Shown here: piece by piece, positions 19,284 to 27,832 of the stretch | Position numbering within the stretch: the stretch's first letter is position 1 | Layout of the letters: every line of letters begins with the position of its first letter | Assembly (NCBI GenBank): GCA_963758025.1 | Contig: CAVWUA010000011.1 | Location: 181,280 to 245,279 of the forward strand | Length of the DNA: 64,000 nucleotides | Source: CAVWUA01 sp963758025 | Lineage (GTDB): Bacteria; Planctomycetota; Planctomycetia; Isosphaerales; Isosphaeraceae | Reading direction: 5' to 3' | The notes under the pieces: model-generated | The model's database searches: none | Seen by the model: only the letters and a program-made list of their open reading frames with translations | What the model was told of the DNA's origin: nothing | Position numbers and translations under genes: made by a program

Positions 19284-20674
19284 ATGCGATGGACTTTTTC
19301 TCTCCGGCTTCTGCTCACCGTCTCGGCCCTCGTGAGCGGGGGCCTTGGGGCCTTGGCCGACGAACCCCGTAAGTCCGAACGGCCGAACATCCTCTGGGTT
19401 CTCGGCGAGGACATGGGCCCGGAACTGGGCTGCTATGGCTATCCTTTGGTGCACACGCCAAATCTCGATCGGCTGGCCAGCCAGGGCGTGCGCTTCACGC
19501 GGGCCTTCACCACGGCGCCGGTCTGCTCGGCCAGCCGCTCGGCGATGATCACGGGCATGTATCAGACGACCATCGGCGTCCACAACCACCGGAGCCATCG
19601 TAACGACGGCTACACCTTGCCCGAGGGCATTCCCACAATCACGGACCTGTTCCGTCAGGCCAGCTACTTCACGGCCAACGTCAAGACGCCCGCGCCGGGG
19701 ATCAGGGTCGGGGGCAAGACCGACTTCAATTTCAACGCTGGTACGGTCTTCGATGGGGACGACTGGAACCAGCGCACGCCGGGGCAGCCGTTCTATGCCC
19801 AGGTCAATTTCAGCGAGCCGCATCGCGGCCCGGCATTCCCCCAAGCCCGCAAGGTTCTCAAGGACCTGGTCGATCCGGCGAAGGTCGAGCTGCCGCCGTA
19901 TTATCCGGATGACCCGGTCGTGCGCGACGACTGGGCCAACTACCTCGATGCCATCGGCCTGCTCGATCAGAAGGTCGGCAAGCTCCTGAAGCGGCTCGAC
20001 GATGAGGGGCTATCCGACAACACGGTCGTCATCTTCCTCGGCGACAACGGGCGCTGCCACGTCCGCGGAAAGCAGTTCCTTTACGACGGGGGAATCCACA
20101 TTCCCCTGATCGTCCGCTGGCCCGGTCATCTCGATCCGGGGACGGTGCGCGACGACCTCATCAGCGCGATCGACATCTCCGCGACGTCGCTGGCCCTGGC
20201 GGGCATCACACCGCCGGAGTCGATGCAAGGCCGCGTCTTCCTCGGCCCGAATGCCGACCCGCCCCGAGAAGCGATCTACGCCGCCCGCGACCGCTGCGAC
20301 GAGACGGTGGACCGCATCCGTTGCGTCCGGACCGAGCGGTTCAAGTACATCCGCAACTTCGATCCCGAACGTCCCTACACGCAACCGAACGCCTACAAGG
20401 AGCGGCAGTATCCCGCCCTGGCCGTCATGAAACGGCTGTACGCGGAAGGGAAGCTCACGGAGGCCCAGGCCCACTTCATGAAGCCGAGCCGTCCGCGCGA
20501 GGAACTGTACGACCTGGCCGCCGACCCGCACGAGATCCACAACCTGGCCGGCGACCCCGCGTATGCCGAGGTCCTTCAGGATCTGCGCCGAAGCTCGATC
20601 GCTGGATCGAGGAAACCGACGACAAGGGCCGGTTCCCCGAGAAGGATTCGGACATCCCTAAAGCAGGGGAGTGA
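19284..20674 (+). CDS. Secreted sulfatase, heparan N-sulfatase-like, one frame break
   Basis: About 463 residues, with ATG 19284 and a signal peptide (FSLRLLLTVSALVSGG). It has NILWVLGEDMGPELGCYGYP (first metal site) and the formylglycine site CSASR in APVCSASRSAMITGMYQTT, followed by GVHNHRSH, a combination typical of SGSH-like (N-sulfoglucosamine sulfohydrolase-like) sulfatases. FLGDNGRCHVRGKQFLYDGG gives the second metal site. The C-terminus breaks frame near 20588 (one base lost) and continues KLDRWIEETDDKGRFPEKD to the stop at 20674. The probable role is desulfation of sulfated polysaccharides in the periplasm; activity on N-sulfated substrates is inferred from the subfamily only. Confidence 0.88.
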
Positions 20675-20692
20675 TCGATCCTCGCCCGCCGC

Positions 20693-22099
20693 TCATTTCG
20701 AGAGACGGTCGAGGACGTTCCGGGTGATCCGATCGACGATCGGATCACCCCCTCGAAGCCCGTGCGCCCAGTCCGTGGTGCCGACCGTGACGACGGTCCC
20801 GCCTCGGGTGTAGGTTCCGACCATCGCCGCCCCCAAACGTCCCTTCTCCCAGCGCTCGTACCATTCGCAGTCGTCCGGGTGCCAGCGTGCCGGGGCCGAG
20901 GCCAGGATCACGAAATTCTCGGGCGTGCCATCGTTGTGAGTCGGCACGGGCAGGCCGTCCTCGTACGTATATTCGCAACCATCGCACTCGTAGCCGACGA
21001 TCGTATCTTTGCCCCCGAAGGCATCCCCGGCCTTCACGCCGGTTCCTTCGAACAGCCAGTGTTCCGGGCGTTGGACCGTGAAGGCGCCGGACCCGTCCAT
21101 GTATTGACCGTGGCTGCGGTGATAACCCCCGTAGAGGAACCCGACGCCGGTGAGCTGGTTCTCCGGGCGCTGAACGAGGAAATGGCTCCAGAGCGAGCTG
21201 AGATGAGAATAATCCTTGGTCTTGTAGAACGGGTCGTCGCGGTACGCCTGCTTCCAGGAGACCAGGTCGCGTCCGTCGTCCTCAGCGCGGACCTGCCAGC
21301 AGCAGGTATTCCCGCTGAAGAAGGCGACGTTGCCCCCATCGTGAATGTAGGCTTCGAGGTGGTCGCGCATCGGCGCTGACCAGTACTCGTCATGCCCGAC
21401 GCTCAGGACCAGCCGGTAGGGTTTGAGAATCTCGGGGTGAAACTCCAGGTCCTCGTTGACCGCGTAGTCGATGGCGTATCCGGCCCGTTCGGCCCACTGG
21501 ACAAAGGGCAATTCCCAGTTGGCGAACTGGCTTGCCGGAGGCCGCTCGAACGAGACGCGGTGTCCCTGAACCCCGTCGCGCCCGTTGTAGGCGTACAGGC
21601 TGTATCCTCCCCAGTTGTTATAGGCGTTGTACGTGTTCGTCGCCAGTTGCAGCAGGATTCGTGCATTCCGCCCCGGTTGCGACGGCCGGACCACGAAGAA
21701 GGCGTTCGACTGGGTCGAACTCGGTTTGCCGTCCTCTTTCGTGGTCGCGGTCAAACGGACCGAGTAATAGCCCGATCGCCACGCGTGCGAGACCGGCACC
21801 CGCACGGCCACCGGCCAGCGGCATCCCCGCGCCGAGGCGTCCTCGGGAACGGGATGCTCGGCTCCGGGCATGTCCGTTTTCGACCAGACGACCTCCCGCT
21901 CGATCCCTTCCCGAGCAATCTCCACCGCGAACGTGGGCGCATTGGTGGAAACATGCAGCCCGACCTCGTCACCCGCCTGGCAACTCAGCGGCCACGCATA
22001 CCCTGAGAGATTCCATCGCGGCGGGTCATCTGCCCGAACGGGCACCGCCAGGATCGCAGTCAACAAGGCCATCCGGGAGAACATGTTGAACCGTCTCAT
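20693..22099 (-). CDS. Secreted N,N-dimethylformamidase beta-subunit-like protein
   Basis: A 468-residue exported protein starting at ATG 22099, with a signal (MALLTAILAVPVRA). It resembles the C-terminal region of the large subunit of N,N-dimethylformamidase: an N-terminal beta-sandwich (ISGY-type start, GDEVGLHVSTNAP), then LQLATNTYNAYNNWGGYSLY, VLSVGHDEYWSAPMRDHLE, and GGNVAFFSGNTCCWQVR, a glutamine-amidotransferase-like fold. The longer upstream open frame to 22909 is not coding, since it runs antisense through the thioredoxin-like gene. Actual substrate unknown; in planctomycetes such proteins are secreted and probably not true DMFases. It is tail-to-tail with the sulfatase, 18 bp apart. 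Confidence 0.8.
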   Translation of the reverse strand: MRRFNMFSRMALLTAILAVPVRADDPPRWNLSGYAWPLSCQAGDEVGLHVSTNAPTFAVEIAREGIEREVVWSKTDMPGAEHPVPEDASARGCRWPVAVRVPVSHAWRSGYYSVRLTATTKEDGKPSSTQSNAFFVVRPSQPGRNARILLQLATNTYNAYNNWGGYSLYAYNGRDGVQGHRVSFERPPASQFANWELPFVQWAERAGYAIDYAVNEDLEFHPEILKPYRLVLSVGHDEYWSAPMRDHLEAYIHDGGNVAFFSGNTCCWQVRAEDDGRDLVSWKQAYRDDPFYKTKDYSHLSSLWSHFLVQRPENQLTGVGFLYGGYHRSHGQYMDGSGAFTVQRPEHWLFEGTGVKAGDAFGGKDTIVGYECDGCEYTYEDGLPVPTHNDGTPENFVILASAPARWHPDDCEWYERWEKGRLGAAMVGTYTRGGTVVTVGTTDWAHGLRGGDPIVDRITRNVLDRLSK

Positions 22100-22405
22100 G
22101 AAGCGCGTCCTCGAATCAATGGGACAGGATTTCCGTCTTCCCGTCGGGTTGGCGATTCCTCGCACCAGGATAGCCCGCATCGATACGTTGCGAAACGAAT
22201 TTAAGCGAACCGCTTCTATTTTAAAGCATGCTGATATTTTAAGTTTGATCGCCGAATGAACCCAGGAAAATGCCTTCATGGAGTGGTTTTCTTCTGCCTC
22301 GCGCGCTATCCTTGAGACTTCGAATCCACCGTTGAAGACCGTCCCGGCTCCCCTTCGCGAGAGCCTCGCAGTCCTTTCCCCAACAAAATAAGAGGAGCGA
22401 GCGAC
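22100..22405. other. Divergent intergenic region
   Basis: Lies between the DMFase-like gene (minus) and the thioredoxin-like gene (plus). It contains an AT-rich patch at about 22190-22260 that probably holds the divergent promoters; no hexamer pair is convincing enough to place. No gene seen. Confidence 0.4.
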
Positions 22406-22984
22406 ATGGCGTTGACCCCATCCACCATGCTTCCGATCGGCACCAAGGCCCCGGATTTTCGGTTGCCGGACACCGAGGGGAACCACGTCACGCTGGCCGA
22501 CTTCCGCGATGCCCCCGCCTTGCTGGTCATTTTCATGTGCAACCACTGCCCCTACGTGAAGCACGTCCGGACCGCCCTCGCCAAGCTGGCGAAGGAGTAT
22601 CAGGATCGGGGCGTCGCCGTCGTGGGGATCAACGCGAACGATGCGACGGCCTATCCGGACGACAGCCCCGAGGCCATGGCGCGCGAGAAAGCGGAGGTCG
22701 GCTACACCTTCCCTTACCTCTACGACGAGTCGCAGAAGGTGGCCCAGGCCTATCAGGCGGCCTGTACGCCGGACTTCTACGTCTTCGACCGCGACCAGAC
22801 GCTCGTGTACCGGGGACAGATGGACGACAGCCGACCGGGCAACGACGCTCCCGTGACGGGCAACGACCTCCGGGCCGCCCTCGACGCCGTTCTGGCCGGC
22901 AAGCCACAAGCCGAGACGCAGAAGCCGAGCATCGGTTGCAACATCAAATGGAAGCCGGGGAACGAGCCCAGCTACTTTGGCTGA
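22406..22984 (+). CDS. Thioredoxin-fold (AhpC/TSA-like) protein
   Basis: A 192-residue cytoplasmic thioredoxin-fold protein with no signal peptide. It starts at ATG 22406 behind AGAGGAG. The opening GTKAPDFRLPDTEGNHVTLADF is the peroxiredoxin/TlpA-like signature. The active site reads FMCNHCPYVKHV, a CxxC pair with Asn-His between the cysteines, and the cis-Pro loop is CTPDFYVFD. The CNHC motif marks the RedoxF/DUF-type thioredoxin-like family common in bacteria, so the likely role is thiol-disulfide exchange or peroxide reduction. The DUF72 gene follows 35 bp downstream on the same strand. Confidence 0.9.
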   Translation: MALTPSTMLPIGTKAPDFRLPDTEGNHVTLADFRDAPALLVIFMCNHCPYVKHVRTALAKLAKEYQDRGVAVVGINANDATAYPDDSPEAMAREKAEVGYTFPYLYDESQKVAQAYQAACTPDFYVFDRDQTLVYRGQMDDSRPGNDAPVTGNDLRAALDAVLAGKPQAETQKPSIGCNIKWKPGNEPSYFG

Positions 22985-23019
22985 TCGGTTCGGATGAACG
23001 CGAATCCGCGTGAGGTGGA

Positions 23020-23763
23020 ATGGCGATCTACATCGGCACCTCCGGATGGAGTTACGACCACTGGCAAGGCGTCTTGTATCCCCAAGGCGCCTCCAGTCTC
23101 CAGCGGCTCGACGCCTACGTGCGGAGATTTCGCACGGTCGAGGTCAACAACACCTTCTATCGCTGGCCGAAAGAAGAGACGTTCACCAACTGGCGGACTC
23201 ATCTGCCCGACGGCTTTCTCATGTCGGTCAAGGCGTCGCGCGGGCTGACCCAGTTTCGCCGGTTGAACGACCCTGGCCCCTGGCTGAACCGCATGACGGA
23301 GGGCCTCCGGCGGCTGGAAGACCACCGGGGCATCCTCCTCGTGCAGTTGCCGCCGCGTTTCGCTCATCATCAAGAGCGACTGGCGAACTTTCTCAATGAG
23401 GTTCCCGAAGGACTGACGCTGGCCATCGAGTTTCGCCACCCGAGCTGGAACCGGGAGGACGTCTTCGCGCTCCTGGAACAACATCACGTGGCGTATTGCG
23501 TCATGAGTGGCGCGGGACTCCCCTGCATCCTTCGAGCGACCGCGCGTGAGGTGTACGTCCGGCTGCACGGCCCGGACAACCACCATCTTTACGCCGGCTC
23601 ATACAACAACGACAACCTGCGATGGTGGGCCGACCGGGCCCGCGAATGGTCCGATCAGGGTCACGACGTCTTCCTCTACTTCAACAACGACGGTTACGGT
23701 CATGCCGTCCGCAACGCCGAAACTCTCCAGGAGATGCTCGGTGTCGGCCCTTCGGGCTCATAA
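23020..23763 (+). CDS. DUF72 (YecE-like) TIM-barrel protein
   Basis: A 247-residue DUF72 protein. The diagnostic start IYIGTSGWSYDHWQGVLYP and the motifs RRFRTVEVNNTFYRWP, FLMSVKASRGLTQ, LLVQLPPRF and FEFRHPSW-like AIEFRHPSWNRED are all present. The C-terminal VYVRLHGPDNHHLYAGSY and DVFLYFNNDGYGHAVRNA complete the family pattern. ATG 23020 with GTGAGGTGG upstream. The biochemical function of DUF72 is unknown, although a nuclease or Fe-S link has been suggested for relatives. Its stop overlaps the convergent phosphatase gene's stop by six bases. Confidence 0.93.
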   Translation: MAIYIGTSGWSYDHWQGVLYPQGASSLQRLDAYVRRFRTVEVNNTFYRWPKEETFTNWRTHLPDGFLMSVKASRGLTQFRRLNDPGPWLNRMTEGLRRLEDHRGILLVQLPPRFAHHQERLANFLNEVPEGLTLAIEFRHPSWNREDVFALLEQHHVAYCVMSGAGLPCILRATAREVYVRLHGPDNHHLYAGSYNNDNLRWWADRAREWSDQGHDVFLYFNNDGYGHAVRNAETLQEMLGVGPSGS

Positions 23764-24354
23764 CCCCGGCGTCCGGTCCACGTTGATGGCTCGCCAGACT
23801 TCGCCGTTCCAGCGCAGGTCGTTCACGGCGAGGAAGCCGATCCCGATCCGGTTGAAATCCTGAGGCGTGAGTTCGTCCACGAGGCTCGTCAATAGCACGC
23901 GGATGACGACGCCGTGAACAACGACAACGATCGTCTGCCCCCGATGCCGGTGGGCCATGTTTTGAAACGGCGGGACGACCCGTTCGCGGATCGTGTCATA
24001 CGATTCCGCTCCCTCATGATGCGTGAAGGTCAAGTCCCCCTCGACCCAGCGTCGCAGGGTTTCCTCGTAGATGGGAAAGCCCCGGTCGCGCGGCATCCCG
24101 CTGAGCGGGCCCATTCGACGCTCGTGGAGTTCGGGCACGATGCCCGTTGTCTGGCCGCACGCTTCGGAGAGAATGTCCGCGGTTTCCCGCGCTCGCTTCA
24201 TGCCCGAGCTATAGACGGCGACCGGCCGATGGAGCACGATTCGGTCGGCAACCGCTCGGGCATGGTTCCTCCCCGCGTCGCCGAGACCGACGTCGGACTC
24301 GGCTCCATGAAAGCGATCGGGTGCCGACGTTTCGGCGTGTCGGAGCAACAACAC
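23758..24354 (-). CDS. Histidine phosphatase (phosphoglycerate-mutase-like)
   Basis: A 198-residue member of the histidine phosphatase superfamily, branch 1. The catalytic RHAET lies at the very N-terminus (LLLRHAETSAPDRFHG), SSGMKRARETA follows, the acid motif is in ELHERRMGPLSG, and VVVHGVVIRVLL supplies the second catalytic His. The start is uncertain: GTG 24354 is used because a stop lies nine codons upstream and no ATG precedes the motif; TTG 24351 or 24348 is also possible. No clear Shine-Dalgarno. Substrate unknown; phosphosugar or phosphoglycerate-type compounds are typical for relatives. Confidence 0.85.
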   Translation of the reverse strand: MLLLRHAETSAPDRFHGAESDVGLGDAGRNHARAVADRIVLHRPVAVYSSGMKRARETADILSEACGQTTGIVPELHERRMGPLSGMPRDRGFPIYEETLRRWVEGDLTFTHHEGAESYDTIRERVVPPFQNMAHRHRGQTIVVVVHGVVIRVLLTSLVDELTPQDFNRIGIGFLAVNDLRWNGEVWRAINVDRTPGL

Positions 24355-24484
24355 TCGTGTTTCGATTCGCGGAGTCTGTCATCGTCAGAGGAATCTCTTC
24401 CGGCACATCGGTAACATCTTCTGGAGAAACCCGGAAACTGAGGGGTTGTCGAGACGTGTTAAGAACGATGATGATGGTAGGTTA

Positions 24485-24499
24485 GGTCTCGTAGAGACC
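24485..24499. promoter_or_regulatory. Perfect GGTCTC-3-GAGACC palindrome upstream of adk-like gene
   Basis: A perfect 6-bp inverted repeat with a 3-base spacer lies 75 bp before the adenylate-kinase-like start. It could be an operator or a short RNA hairpin. No supporting promoter hexamers were identified and chance occurrence is possible. Confidence 0.25.
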
Positions 24500-24573
24500 C
24501 TCAGCCGGTTTGTCGTCCGTATCGCTGGTTTCCTCCCGAATCGATCCCCCCTACTTCTGCGCGAGGGCAGATC

Positions 24574-25221
24574 ATGGCCGTGCGAAAATACCGTACGATC
24601 CTCCTGTTTGGAATGCCCGGCAGCGGCAAGGGAACTCAGGGGGCCGTCCTCGGTCAGTTGCCCGACCTGGTTCACATCTCCTGTGGTGACATCTTTCGCA
24701 AACTGCCCAAGCATGGCGAACTCGGCCGCGAGATCGTCCATTATACGTCCCAGGGCGCCCTCGTGCCGGATGACCTGACGGTCCGGATCTGGGAGCGGCA
24801 CATCAAGATCCTGGAACTCCAGGAACTGCTCCTGCACGATATCCACACCCTGGTCCTGGATGGTCTTCCCCGGAACTACGCCCAGGCCGAACGGCTCGAT
24901 AAGGTCCTTGAGGTCGTGCAGATCTTCCACCTTCACATCAACGACAATGCCAAGGCCAGTGAACGACTCAAGGCCCGCGCCTTGCGCGAGAATCGCCTCG
25001 ACGACATCAACGAAGAGGTGATTCGTCGCCGCCTCAACCTCTACTATGAGGAAACGTATCAGACACTGAGCTTCTATGACCCCGCCTTGATCTACGAGGT
25101 GGATGCCGCCCAGTCGCCGCTCGACGTGCTCCGCGTCATCGTCAGTCGCCTCTCGGAGTTGCAGAATGTGAAGACGTCCTCGGAAGCCGTAGCCCTGGGT
25201 GAAGAGGCCACAGCCCGCTGA
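24574..25221 (+). CDS. Adenylate kinase-family nucleoside monophosphate kinase (short LID)
   Basis: A 215-residue NMP kinase that transfers phosphate from ATP to a nucleoside monophosphate. The P-loop GMPGSGKGTQ is at residues 13-22, then HISCGDIFRKL (NMP-binding) and LVLDGLPRNYAQAERLD (the family DGxPR motif). The LID is short: RALRENRLDDINEEVIRRRL runs straight through, with no zinc-binding cysteine insertion as in long adenylate kinases. Instead there is a 25-residue C-terminal tail (LSELQNVKTSSEAVA onward). ATG 24574. Whether AMP, UMP or CMP is preferred cannot be read from the sequence; adk is the likeliest name but is left unassigned. Confidence 0.88.
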   Translation: MAVRKYRTILLFGMPGSGKGTQGAVLGQLPDLVHISCGDIFRKLPKHGELGREIVHYTSQGALVPDDLTVRIWERHIKILELQELLLHDIHTLVLDGLPRNYAQAERLDKVLEVVQIFHLHINDNAKASERLKARALRENRLDDINEEVIRRRLNLYYEETYQTLSFYDPALIYEVDAAQSPLDVLRVIVSRLSELQNVKTSSEAVALGEEATAR

Positions 25222-25292
25222 ACGCCTCTCACCGTCCGCGCACGTTCGGTCGTTGCGAACCTGGCTTGAATGATCCGAGGAGATGAGTGGGC

Positions 25293-27546
25293 ATGCCGGT
25301 CCAGACCCCGTCGTCCGTCACGTCGCAAACGTCCGATTTGGCCAGTTCAGCCTCACCCCACGAGCCCTTCGTTCCCGCTCACGTCGCGCCGGCCGAGCTG
25401 ACCTGGTCGGCGGTGTGTCTGGGAGCGATTCTCGGCATGATCTTCGGGGCCTCATCGCTCTATCTCGTTTTGCGGGTCGGGATGACCGTCTCGGCATCGA
25501 TTCCGGTCGCGGTCCTCTCGATCACGCTGTTCCGGGCGTTCTCGCGGATGTTCGGGGTGCGCCGGGCCACGATCCTGGAGAATAACATCGTCCAGACGAC
25601 GGGCTCGGCGGGCGAATCGATCGCCTTCGGAGTCGGGGTGACGATGCCGGCGTTGATGATCCTCGGTTACGACATGCATCTGGTGCGCGTGATGCTGGTG
25701 GCATCGCTCGGCGGGTTGCTGGGCATCCTGATGATGATCCCTCTCCGGCGGGCATTCATCGTGAAGCAGCACGGCACGCTGACCTATCCCGAGGGGACCG
25801 CCTGCGCCAAGGTTCTGATCGTCGGCGAGCAGGGGGGCTCGAGCGCCCGGACAGTATTCGCCGGTTTCGGTTTCGCCTTACTCTACCAGTTCCTGATGCA
25901 AGGGCTGCGACTCTGGGGGGAGATCCCCTCACGAATGATCGAGGGAATCCGGGGCTACAAGAACGCCGTTCTGGCGTGCGAGGTCTCTCCGGCCCTCCTG
26001 GGCGTCGGCTACATTATCGGCCCTCGAATCGCGTCGATCATGGTCGGCGGCGGGCTCCTGTCGGCCCTGGTTCTTACGCCGGCCATCACCTTCTTTGGCG
26101 AGAGTTCCCCCACCGCGATCTTCCCTGGAACCGTACCGATTTCCCGGATGAGCCCGAAGGAGATCGCGTCCCAGTACGTGCTCTACATCGGCGCGGGGGC
26201 GGTCGCCACGGGAGGGATTATCAGCCTGATCCAGGCCTTGCCGCTGATCCTCAGCTCCATGTCCAGCGGGCTGAGCGACCTGCGCAAATCGGCGGGAACG
26301 ACCGTGGGAGAGAAGGCCCGAACCGAGCGCGACTTGCCCCTCGGGTTCGTCCTGCTCGGCTCGCTCGGGCTGGTCGCCGTGATCGCGGCAACCGACCTCA
26401 TGCCGACGGGGATCGCCGGACGGATCGTGGGAGCGATTCTGATTGTCCTGTTCGGCTTTCTCTTCGTCACCGTCAGTTCTCGATTGACCGGCGAGATCGG
26501 CTCCTCGTCGAACCCCATTTCCGGCATGACCGTCGCCACGCTGCTGTTCACCTGCCTGATCTTCAAGCTGATGGGTTGGACGGATCCCGTTTACTGGCTC
26601 GCGGCGCTTTCCGTCGCGGGTATCGTCTGCATCGCCGCCTCCAACGGCGGAACGACCTCGCAGGATCTCAAGACGGGTTATCTCGTGGGAGGAACCCCGC
26701 GAGCCCAGCAACTGGGAATCCTCGTCGGGGCCTTGTCGTCGGCCATCGTGATCGGATTCATCCTGCTCCTCCTGAACGATGCCAGCACCGTTTACACGCG
26801 AAAGGCCGAATATCTCCCGACGATCCCCGCGCCCAGGGACCTGACCGAGACGGAGATCGGACCGGACGGGAAGACGTACAAGGTCTGGCGAGTCGTCGCG
26901 CCGATCCCCGGCGCCGCCGCGGGGAAATACTACGTGGATGAATCCGGCCGGGCCGTCATCCTGGTTGATCCGGCCATTAATGGCAAAGTGGATCATCGCG
27001 ACGACGGCACACGGGTCATCAAATACGACGCACCCAAGGCATCACTCATGGCGTTGATCATCGATGGAATTCTCACGGGCCGCTTACCCTGGGGCCTCGT
27101 GATCCTCGGGGCGTTCATTGCGATCGTGATGCAGCTTTCCGGTGTCCCCGCGCTTGCGTTCGCGGTGGGGGTTTATCTGCCGCTATCGGCCTCAGCGCCG
27201 ATTTTCGTCGGAGGCCTGGTCCGCGCCGGGGTGGATCGCATGAACCGGACAACGGCGGAGGAATCCGATTCGAGCCCGGCCATCCTGCTTTCCAGCGGTT
27301 TCATCGCCGGGGGAGCGATCACATCCATCTTGATCGCCATCCTGGCCATCGTGCCGGGCGTTTCCTCTTTTCTGGACCTCTCCAGCCGGCTTCCGAAAGC
27401 CTGGAACGATCAGTCCCTGGCCGTCTCTCGTCTCGTTTGGTGTTCTGGTCGTCGTGCTCGCTCTGGTGGGGCTGGGGCGATTCCTGGGTGATGGGAACCT
27501 CCCCGCCGTCGAACAGGGGGTGGACGCCCGGGAAGAGGATCTTTGA
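25293..27546 (+). CDS. OPT-family oligopeptide transporter, frame break near 3' end
   Basis: A polytopic inner-membrane transporter of about 750 residues with about 15 hydrophobic segments. Family hallmarks include ELTWSAVCLGAILGMIFGA, VGMTVSASIPVAVLS, NIVQTTGSAGESIAFGVG, EGTACAKVLIVGEQGGSS and GNNGGTTSQDL-like SNGGTTSQDLKTGYLVG. These match the OPT/YSL-like prokaryotic branch (peptides or metal chelates). The frame breaks near 27425; the true end continues SFGVLVVVLALVGLGRFLG (last TM) and finishes at the TGA at 27544. ATG 25293 is used; GTG 25287, closer to GAGGAG, is equally possible. It follows the kinase gene by 71 bp. Confidence 0.88.
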
Positions 27547-27707
27547 GATGCAGGGGAATGGGGGCGTCAAAAGAGAATTCCGGCCCATTTTTTCGAACAA
27601 TCGAGGTGCTTTTGTCGCTTATAATGGGGAGGGGACGCCTCCAGACGCTGTGACGCGATCGAGGTGATTTCCTTCCTGGGGCCTTTTTTCCAGCGCCCAC
27701 TTCTTTC

Positions 27708-27734
27708 TTGACCGCCCCGTCCAGCCGATATAAT
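27708..27734 (+). promoter_or_regulatory. Candidate sigma70-type promoter for the membrane-fusion protein gene
   Basis: TTGACC (27708-27713) and a perfect TATAAT (27729-27734) lie about 100 bp before the start codon. The spacer is 15 bases, shorter than the optimum of 17, so the exact -35 register is uncertain. The hexamers stand out in a GC-rich context. Confidence 0.45.
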
Positions 27735-27832
27735 ACGAACGTGTCAGCGACATTGCGATTTATCATACCTGTGCGCAACATACTCCATCCCTCCCTCTCC
27801 CTGCCGTCAACCCGCGACGAGTGAGGATTCTG

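Noticed and set aside
20693..22909. Extended 738-codon minus-strand frame for the DMFase-like gene
   Set aside because: The extra 270 codons run antisense through the thioredoxin-like gene and an AT-rich promoter region; the signal peptide begins at ATG 22099.
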